From: Narthecium ossifragum
Lineage: Eukaryota > Streptophyta > Magnoliopsida > Dioscoreales > Nartheciaceae
NCBI GenBank assembly: GCA_963920575.1
Contig: OY986971.1
Coordinates: 6,388,779 to 6,452,778, forward strand
Reading direction: 5' to 3'
DNA: 64,000 nt
Shown here piece by piece: positions 24,737 through 33,196 of this stretch (position 1 is the first letter of the stretch; the number at the start of each line of letters is the position of its first letter). Under the pieces are notes generated by a model that searched no databases, was not told where the DNA came from, and saw only the letters and a list, made by a program, of their open reading frames with translations. The position numbers and the translations under genes were made by a program.

Positions 24737-25679
24737 GGAAGGCGGAAGGGGGAGGTTATATATATATTCATCACGTACATATATTCATCACATACTAATA
24801 TATAATAATGATATAGATTATGTATATATATATATCATATGTATGTTATGAATATATAATTAATAAATTTCTTATGTGTGTTCTTCTATGTATATATGTT
24901 TTATGTAAATGATATGTTTGTTATAATATGTATTTATTATAAATATATAATATATAATGTATAATAGACATATATTCATAAAGCGCACACATATATATTC
25001 ATTATATATATTTGTATATATGTATGTGTGTGTAGATATGTTATGGATATGTATTTAGCAATGTATGTATGTCATAAAAGGGCTTCACAGCGTAACTTAT
25101 TCACCATACAATATCGTACCGAAGTGAAGCCCTTCTATAACACACATACATTGTTAAATACATATCCATAACATATATATACACACATACATATATACAA
25201 ATATATATATAATGAATATATATATATGTGTGTGTTTTATGAATATATGTCTATTATACATTATATATATTATATATTTAAAATAAATACATATAATAAC
25301 ATACATACCATATACATAAAACATATATACATAGAAGAACACATATAAGAAATTTATTAATTATATATTCATACATACATATGATATATATATATACATA
25401 ATCTATATCATTATTATATATTATATGTATGTGATGAATATGTATATTTATTTTATATACATTTATATATACATAATATGTATACATATATATAATCAAT
25501 TATATAAATATATTATCTGAATACATAGAGAAAGGAAAGAGAAGAGATTTAAACTTAGTGGAATCCACGTGTTTTCATAAAATTGGTCCGGGCGTCTATG
25601 GCAGGGCCTGACATAGAAACTCTGTATGAGTTCCCTGTATAACAGTTAGGGAACTGGTTCTCTGTGGAAAATTACTCCA

Positions 25680-25813
25680 CATATATATTCATTATATATA
25701 TTTGTATATATATATGTGTGTATATGTTATGGATATGTATTTAGTAATATATGTATGTTATAGAAGGGCTTCACTTTGGTACGATATGGTATGGTGGATA
25801 CGTTACGCTCAAA

Positions 25814-25878
<65 letters not shown>

Positions 25879-25960
25879 AGAAAATATATATGATATGTAT
25901 ATTATGAGTATATATTTAATAAAAATTTTATGTGTTCTATGTATATTTTTTTACTCTCTT

Positions 25961-26016
<56 letters not shown>

Positions 26017-26620
26017 GTACGCGAAAGGGGGTTTTAACAGGAAAGGCCACATAGATCTTTGAAGGGGAGCTACATGAGATAAAGGGAAATGTCTAATATC
26101 CCATTTACAAATGAGAGTACTTCCTTAACCGTTTGAGCGTAATGTATCCACCATACCATATCGTACCAAAGTGAAACCCTTCTATAACATACATACATTG
26201 CTAAATACATATCCATAACATATACATATATATATACAAATATATATAATGAATATATATGTGTGTGCTTTATGAATATATGTTTATTATACACTATATA
26301 TATTATATATATTATATATTATATGTATGTTATGAATATGTATATTCATTTTATATAAATATATATACATAATATGTATACATGTATATAATCAATTAAA
26401 TAAATATATTTGTTGAATATACTTGATTATATATAACTCTATATATAATCAACAAATATATAGAGTTGATTATATACTTGATTATAATCAATGAGAGAAG
26501 AGAAAAGAAGAGGGGAAGTGGTGGGTGGTGGATGGTGGAATCCACATATCACAACCTCATTGGACAATTGATAATGGCAGGGCCTGACTTAGCAAAGCCA
26601 AAGTCAGGCCCCCCGAATCC
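25680..26620. repeat. Second, truncated foldback element with terminal hairpin
   Basis: The segment at 25680-25820 is the reverse complement of 26123-26270 (shared ATGTATTTAG, AAGGGCTTCAC and ATGGTATGGTGGATAC). The right arm runs on to a family-type terminus (26607-26620) preceded by a 10-bp perfect hairpin (GGCCTGACTT at 26581-26590, AAGTCAGGCC at 26601-26610). The outer left arm is missing. The centre has two TA microsatellites and about 110 nt of unique sequence. No open frame of interest. Confidence 0.65.
25816..26007. repeat. Two (TA)n microsatellites
   Basis: Long uninterrupted TA runs at about 25816-25871 and 25966-26006, followed by a short AC run. They lie in the centre of the second foldback element. 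Confidence 0.9.
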
Positions 26621-26916
26621 TGGCCGGGATCGAGCAGGCGGTGCTGCGGCCAGGGAGGGTGGACGTTTACATTCACTTTCCCATGTGCGACTTCACGGCG
26701 TTCAAGACGCTGGTGAGCAACTACTTGGGTCTCAAGGATCACAAGCTATACTCCCAAGTCGAGGAGGTGTTTCAAAACGGCGCCAAGCTCAGCCCGGCCG
26801 AGGTCGGCGAGATCATGATCGCCTACCGGAGCTCACCCAGCCGCGCGCTCAAGACCGTCATCAGCGCGCTGCATTCTTGGCAGGCGGGAGGGCCGCCAGT
26901 ACCACGCGGAGGCTGA
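26621..26916 (+). pseudogene. AAA-ATPase (BCS1-like) C-terminal gene fragment
   Basis: The reading frame gives LRPGRVDVYIHFPMCDF, then a stretch with SNYLGLKDHKLY and LSPAEVGEIMIAYRSSP, ending with a stop at 26914-26916. LRPGR is the second arginine-finger region of the AAA core. The rest matches the C-terminal lid of plant AAA-ATPases of the BCS1-like/ASD group, which are membrane-anchored ATPases. Walker A and B and the N-terminal anchor are absent. The GC-rich sequence starts right at a transposon terminus (26620), so this is a captured or truncated fragment rather than a working gene. It could still be transcribed. Confidence 0.72.
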
Positions 26917-27251
26917 GCCATTCCGTGTCGGCTAACGGAACGGGACCACATGTATCAGTATAGTGTACTCCACATGGAAGCCTCTTTACAGTAGAATTGA
27001 TTCATAATTGGGAGGAACTTTGCTATTAAAACAGAGTGAGTATGTATCAGTATAGTGTATCATGCTTTGGAGTTGAGTAGTTGAATTCTTCTTTGGTCGG
27101 TGTTGATTAGTAAACACCCGAGAATGAGAAAGATCCAAGTTCTTGATGTAGCATCGGCTTGATTTCTCGAAAAGAAAAAAAAATTATGGAGCTATTTTGC
27201 AGTGCAATTATAGATAGATGCAGAGTAGATGAGAAACCCATTGTAAGAATG
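26917..27251 (+). other. Possible 3' UTR of the captured AAA-ATPase gene
   Basis: AT-balanced non-coding stretch after the AAA stop, with a duplicated TGTATCAGTATAGTGTA (about 26949-26965 and 27032-27048). It fits a captured 3' UTR but nothing proves it. Confidence 0.35.
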
Positions 27252-27947
27252 ATTCTCATAAGCTACTGCATGCCCCCCGAATACATGTTGATGATGGTTT
27301 CATCGGTTCGGACCGCGTCGGAGACAGGATGGACGGATGGGATACACCGAGAGGAGATATTAGGATGTGAGGGCGTTGTTTCCGATGATCGGAGATGAGG
27401 GTGATGGGGCTGCGGCTTGTTGGGAGGTTGGTGATCGTGGGAGGGAGGCGGGGTTGATGGAATTGGGGTCTTGGGTGCTCAAGGGGGAATGGTGGTGGTG
27501 CGGTTGCCGGAAGTATTGGAGTCGCTGGAATCGGTGGATGCCGGTGATGTGCGGTGGCTGGTCAATGGGAAGGTGAAGGGAGGAGAGGAGAAATGAGAAG
27601 ACTAAACACGGGGAGGAGGAGACGAAAAGAGGAGAGAGAAAGTAAGGGGGGATATGGTGACGGGGTGGAAGAGCTCGCCATAGATGGCGGGGCTTGCCGA
27701 AGTTGGTAGATGGCCGGTTAGGAGGGCGGCGATGATCTTTGTAGAGCTGCCCACGACACCATCCGTCCCTCACCGGCGGCAGAGCTTTCTCGCCAAGTGA
27801 AAGAGGGAGGGGAGGAGTTATTTTTGGTATTATTAAAAAGACATTAGCTCCCACTGATTAAATCGCGGCCGTCCATTTGAATGGACGGCTGAGATCTTTC
27901 ACTGCATAGCCTGCAGTAACATAAGCTACTGCAGGCCCCCCGAGTCC
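27252..27947. other. GC-rich stretch between two copies of the right terminus
   Basis: ATAAGCTACTGCA followed by a run of six C occurs at about 27258-27277 and again at 27921-27941 (second copy with GG in place of TG). Between them is about 640 bp of GC-rich DNA with an open minus frame (27360-27854) that I do not recognise; it may be a second captured host fragment. A hairpin (CCGTCCAT/ATGGACGG) lies near 27868-27887, and a 10-bp terminal hairpin lies at 27909-27936. Confidence 0.45.
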
Positions 27948-28234
27948 CTCTCAGGTACGTTTGATCTCATCACTTGTATTTGGGATATCTTTTTCTTGAC
28001 AAGATAAGCCTCGAAGCTAAATTAATACAAGCTTAAATCAAATAAAATTGAAACTAAATACATCATTGCCTGGCCTATGTTTGGGAGGAAGCTTACATAT
28101 ATGGGGGAGTGTCCAACTAAAATCTACTTCAAATTGTCCAAGGAGTAGCTATCCTTTGATCAGTTGGGCCTACCAAGATAGGGTAATAATGGCTACCACT
28201 ATAAAAAAAAAAAATTGAGACTAGCTAGGTTGTC

Positions 28235-28460
28235 AGCAAGGAAATTAAAGGCCCTTTCTGCTTAGTCACACAGCTAAGTATTCTGCTTAGTCACACAGCT
28301 AAGTAGATTGTACGTTGAAATAATAGTGGCAGGGAAATTAAAAATGAGGAAATAATCTTTGTACATTGAATGCCCTTTCTGCTTAGTCACAGCTAAGTTG
28401 ATTAAAATAATAATGGCAGGGACATTAAAAATACAGAGGCTATCTTGTAAACGCAGTGTT
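28235..28460. repeat. Imperfect tandem repeat with CTTAGTCACACAGCTAAG
   Basis: Three copies of a palindromic CTTAGTCAC(AC)AGCTAAG block. Two are followed by a similar segment (ATAATAGTGGCAGGGAAATT type), giving a longer tandem unit. Short, non-coding, probably a small foldback repeat. Confidence 0.55.
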
Positions 28461-28780
28461 CAAAGAGAAAGCAGTTTACTACTCCCTATAATCAAATGTT
28501 TTCAAAACTCAAAACCAATGAGTAGTCATCAAGAATTAAAAGACGAATGGTAAAACTAAAATATACACCGGTTTGATATTATGTCATTAAAAATTCATCT
28601 TGCTTCTTCATTTCTAAACGTAAAATACAAATAATTCAAAGTCACAATCTAGCTAAAAAAAATAGCCTTTTTTAATTCCATTTATTGATACACATAACAT
28701 ACAAATGTCTTCTAAGCTCCAGATCAATACTCCGAAGCTCACCTTGTCTCTTGCCCACCATGCCAATGTATTCTATAGTT

Positions 28781-31700
28781 TTTTTTTTGTTTAATTAAGC
28801 CCGAGGGCTACAACCCCATCAGGGGACCATCATTCACCTCGAGGGATATCAGGGACAGACCCCCTAATACCCTCAACACCAGCCCCAAAAGCTGCACAAA
28901 AATCAAGCGCCCCACGAGCCACGTCGTCCGCTCGATCATTTTCCTCCCGCGGAATGTACATGAAACTCAGATCGTCAAAACTCCATCTTGACCACCAAAC
29001 GTCGTGAACAATCCTGGCACTCCTAGTAGACATAGGGAATTCCCCTTTCAGCATCTTAACCCCATACAGGGAGTCACTTTCGACCAAAACCCTACGCAGA
29101 CCTCGCTTCTTGGCCTCCTCTACAGCCCAACTGATAGCCCTTAATTCTCCTTCAATCACTGACTCCACCTCCACAACACACCCGTCTGACCAGAGAATGA
29201 CATCATTAGCATCCACACAAACCATACCCAAACCCGCCATCTTCCCTTCCATGTCAACCGCAGCATCCGTCTGAAGGCGAACCCCCTCCCATTCCTCAGC
29301 CTGGGCCACTGGTAGGTTATGCTTGTTCACTAACAGGAAATCCTTTGCTTGCCAAAGAGCCGAGCGCGAAAGGTCCCTACTACTTTGGCTATCCTCCCCC
29401 GCTACGATCATGCACCTATCCTTCCATAAGCACCACACTGTGTAGGCCACAAGAGACTTCCTAAGAACGACCTCCTCAGACTTCGATGGCTTGCATAACA
29501 CCTCAAAACAGGACACCAAATCTGTTGGACTCAACCCACCCAGAACATCACCCCATACTTCCTTGGCAGAGCTGCACTCAAAGAGGATATGGTCAACTGT
29601 CTCATCTGTAAGATGGCAGCGAGGACACTCCCGATCAGCACTGAGGCAAAGATTCCAGAGAGCCAATCGCGTCGGAATCTTCCCATGTAATAATTTCCAA
29701 AGAAAATGCTGTACCCGCGGCCCAGCAGGGGCACGCCACACACTTCTCCAATATTTGATCTGTTCCTCATCACCTTGGTTACCAGCCATGAACTCCAGCA
29801 TAGAGTAGCAAGAGGCCGATGATACCTCCCCATCCCTAGAACACGTCCATCTTGGCCTACCTGCAGATGCCTGCTGCACTAACGGAACAGCCAAGACTCT
29901 GTCAACCATAGAAGGGTGAAACAGAGCCTCCACCTTCCTGCGATCCCACGCCCCATCTGCCCTCACCAAGTCCCCAAGCTGCAACCCCTCTAAACTCTCC
30001 TCAGCCACCATCATGCATGGGGAGCAGTTCAAAGGCCCCTCTCCCACCCACCAATCCCTGAGCACCTCTGCTTTGCACATAGGCCCGGGCTCCCAGCGAA
30101 GACCCTTCCTCAGCATGTCAGACGCCCTGCAGATAGAGCGCCACAGCCCTGAAACATGAGCTCCCACCCTCAAGCTTGGCAGAACTCCATCGAACGCATA
30201 TTTGGCCCGGCATAACGCTGTCCAGACCGAGTCCTTCTCCTCCAAAAACCTTGCTGCACGTCTCATCCTCAAAGCCCATTGCCATCTACGAAGATCTTTG
30301 TAGCCAAGACCACCAGCCATCTTATGTTGACAGACTCTATCCCAAGCAACTACTGATAGACCCCATCGTTTTCCTTGCCACAGGAAACCTCTAGCCAGGG
30401 TGGAGATTCGGTTCAGCACTCCAACCGGGGTAGGAATCGCCGACATGACAAAGACTGGCATTGTTTGGATCACTGCTTGCACCAAGACAGCACGACCAGC
30501 AGCCGCCTTCACTGGGCATCTCCAGGTAACCAGTTTGTTTTGGACAGCATCGATTAAGAAATTAAAATCTAGAGCTCGTAGACCACGCGAGTCCAGCGGC
30601 ACCCCAAGGTATCGCCACGTCCCCTTCTTCTCAGCAAACCCAAGAGCTTTAGCTAGCATCTTCCGCCTTCTAACCGACGTCGATGGGGAAAATTTGACAC
30701 TTGACTTCTCACTACTAACCTCCAAGCCAGAAAGCTGTTTGTATCTCCGTAGGATAGTACCCCCCTTCTTTGCTTCCTCTCTCCGAGCAGTAGTCGCAAA
30801 GAGACAGTCATCAGCATACAAAAGATGGGAAAGTTTAAAGGAAGACCCCGGATAGGTCACCCCTTCCAATTCAACCAGAGGAACCTTGACCAATTGAGTA
30901 AGGACCTCCTGCACAATGATAAAGAGGTAAGGTGATATAGGATCCCCTTGACGAATACCCCGCTTAGCCGGAAAAAACCCACAGACTCTCCCATTTAGGA
31001 TTAGAGAGAACCTCGCCGTAGATATACATTCCATCACCCAGCCAATCCACCTATCTGGAAACTCCATTTCCTGGAGAACACGGCGAATGAAATTCCAACT
31101 TACAGAGTCATAAGCTGCTCTAATATCCACCTTAACCGCCATTAATGGTTTGGTTTTCGGAGCCTTCTTAAGGGAATGAAGAACCTCATGAGCAGCACCA
31201 ATGTTATCCTGGATTGCCCTGCCAGAGACAAATGCAGATTGCTCCAGACTCACAACATCCTGAAGAGCCCCCTTCATCCGACCAGCCAAGATGGAAGATA
31301 TAACCTTATACACCACATTGCATAAGCTAATTGGCCTATACTCCTTGACCCTTTCTAGGATTTGGACACTTAGGGATGAACGTGAGGAAAGTATCGTTCC
31401 ATCCACTAGGCATCTTAGTATTAGCAAAGAAACCTTGAATCAGCTGAACCAGGTCAGTGCCCACCACCTCCCAATGCTCTAAGAAGAACTCCATAGGAAG
31501 CCCGTCAGGTCCTGGGCACCTATCTCTTCCCATGGCACGAAGCGTGTCTAGTACTTCCTCTCCAGTTACGTCAGCAACCATCCCAATCTTGACCTCCTCA
31601 GACAGCTTGGGCAGCGACGGCAGCGCTGCATTGGACGAGCCAGAGGCCACAGACCAAAGTTTCCTATAATGAGTCACAAATACTGCTGAGATCTCCTCAT

Positions 31701-32436
31701 GCGTTGACGCCACAGACCCATCCTCCTTGCAAATCTCCCTGACTCTAGAGCAGCCAGAGCTTACTCTAGATCCCTGGTGGAAGGACCTTGAATTCCTATC
31801 CCCCTCGGCCACCCAGAGTCGTCTACGTTGATGGGCAATCAACGCATCATGCTGAACCTCCAGTGCTGCCAGCTGATGTTCCAAAGACCGCATGCGCTGC
31901 TCATCTTGTAAGGGCAAGGGACCTGTTTCTTCTTCAAGGTACAGGCTATGGAGATACTGAATAATCTGTTGCTTGGAAGACATAACCTTAGAAACATCCT
32001 TGCGATCCCACCCCTTGACCATCTTCCTGATTTCCTTCACCCGCCCATGAAACACATATTGAGCTGACCCGTGCCGTTGCCTACTCCAAGCCCGGGCCAC
32101 CCCTTGCTTAAAGGGTGGGTGTTTAAGCCACACTTGCTGTAACCGAAAAGGAGTAGGACCTGGGGGAATGCCCACAGGCATAAGGTCCAGAAGTAACGGT
32201 CTATGATCCGAGCCATGCCGATGAAGGTGGGATATCTCCGCCTTAGGAAACCACTCGCTCCACATTTGATTCGAGAGAGCACGGTCTAGGCGCTGCTGGA
32301 TTCTAGCCGCACCAAGCTTCATATTTGACCATGTGAACGAAGGGCCTCTGAATCCCAAGTCCACAAGTTTATCTCCTGCAATAAAGGACAGAAAATCAGA
32401 TACAGCCCCATTATACCTGAAGGGCTTCCCCCCACG
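28781..32436 (-). mobile_element. LINE with 17-bp target duplication, one frameshift
   Basis: L1-type LINE on the minus strand. The poly(A) tail is the T-run at 28781-28788. A perfect 17-bp target duplication (CAATGTATTCTATAGTT) flanks it at 28764-28780 and 32437-32453. It is 5'-truncated inside the endonuclease (GGKPFRYNG...FTWSN and SDHRPLLLDL remain). RT carries LLYADDCLF, then comes the zinc-binding domain (CPRCHLTDETVDHILFEC), then RNase H with QTDAAVDMEG and VESDSLYGV. A single frameshift near 31360 separates the 32439-31336 and 31427-28830 frames. It is otherwise well preserved, so the insertion is probably young. It lies about 745 bp upstream of the receptor kinase start. Confidence 0.92.
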
Positions 32437-32453
32437 CAATGTATTCTATAGTT

Positions 32454-33196
32454 ATTAGCGACCATTCCATCTTCCCTTCTTCCTTAATTAATTAATTGGT
32501 TTTTAGTTCCAATGTATTCTAAGATGGAATACAGAGACTCCGATGCAACAGCCAGAGGCCACTAACCAATAAGTACCAACAAATGCTTTCAAGTGCGACA
32601 CATGCATTTTGAACATATTTTAAAAAAATTTCCTAATATCAAACCCCGAGTTTTTGTTTTTAATAAAAATATATTTCCCTCCCTGTCTATTTATATAAAG
32701 AAATGATAAAAAGCACAGTCACACCCATGCACACTTGATGATGTGGCAGCCCAGTGATGCCGACGTGGCTAAGCGGATGTGGCTAAGCTGATTGGGGGCC
32801 CACTCACAAATCGTTATCTAATAGCCATTCAAATTTCTATTTATTTTATATATATCAATATAACAAAACCAGACATATATACCCAAAACAAAAAAATTGA
32901 AAAAAAAGATAAAAATAAAAAATCCGAATAAAAAAAAAAAACCAAAACACCCGATCCTCTTCCAAGTTCCAACGAGTGGCTGGGTCTGGGTAGGGTTTCC
33001 ATCATTTTCTCATTTTCCATACATGCATGAATCAATAATAGTCCAACGGTCACCTGTCTCTTGCCCACCCTTATTAATCTTACCACTCACTCCCCCAGAG
33101 TCAACACCATCCCATCCCCCACCATCACCCCAATCCAAAACAAAACACCCTTTTTAGTAGTCATGGATCCACCCCTCCCCATCTCACCACGCCACC
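32454..33196 (+). promoter_or_regulatory. Upstream region of the receptor kinase gene
   Basis: AT-rich DNA with a TATA-like TATTTATATAAA at 32689-32700 and another near 32840-32850. A CT-rich, AC-rich leader runs before the start codon. An upstream ATG at 33163 (G at -3 and G at +4) opens a different frame that overlaps the main ORF up to 33597. No other gene is seen here. Confidence 0.4.

Larger units (their letters stand above)
17183..24756 (-). mobile_element. Endogenous caulimovirid copy E3, near full length
   Basis: About 7.57 kb on the minus strand with the same gene order as E1 and E2. A 24-bp direct repeat marks the ends (17183-17206 and 24733-24756), again abutting the primer site. 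Flanking DNA is duplicated for 36 bp (17148-17183 and 24757-24792, identical). The host sequence is the left arm of a foldback element whose intact right arm shows the unoccupied state. It carries many stops and several frameshifts, but the last ORF is long and open. Confidence 0.9.
16994..25620. repeat. Long-arm foldback element, split by E3
   Basis: The left arm (16994-17183, then 24793-25085) and the right arm (about 25120-25612) are near-identical reverse complements, rich in TA. They include matching landmarks such as GTGGATTCCAC, a TATTCATCAC string and AAGGGCTTCAC. The centre is at about 25086-25119. Without the 7.6-kb viral insert it would be close to 1 kb and almost wholly self-complementary. 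The outer tip at 25593-25612 has only half of the terminal hairpin. No coding sequence is present; the short AT-rich open frames here are chance. Confidence 0.75.
16954..27947. mobile_element. Compound Mutator-like element with 9-bp target duplication
   Basis: The ends match as inverted repeats for about 16 bp (left GGATTCGGGGGGCCTG, right GGACTCGGGGGGCCTG read inward). They are flanked by an identical 9-bp CTCTCAGGT at 16945-16953 and 27948-27956. A 9-bp duplication is typical of Mutator-like elements. Each end carries a perfect hairpin just inside the G-run. The interior holds nested foldback elements, viral copy E3, a captured AAA-ATPase fragment and a GC-rich stretch of unknown origin. 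No transposase was seen, so it would be non-autonomous (Pack-MULE-like). An extra copy of the terminus at 26581-26620 shows that at least two related elements are joined or nested. Confidence 0.6.

Noticed and set aside
25154..25893. Tyr/Ile/Met-rich short open frames
   Set aside because: Chance translations of TA-rich foldback arms.
26945..27050. Possible promoter from the duplicated TGTATCAGTATAGTGTA
   Set aside because: No TATA or gene follows; a simple duplicated segment is enough.
32508..32526. Third copy of CCAATGTATTCTA near the LINE target site
   Set aside because: Only 13 bp match and it is not next to an element end; taken as chance or an old local duplication.
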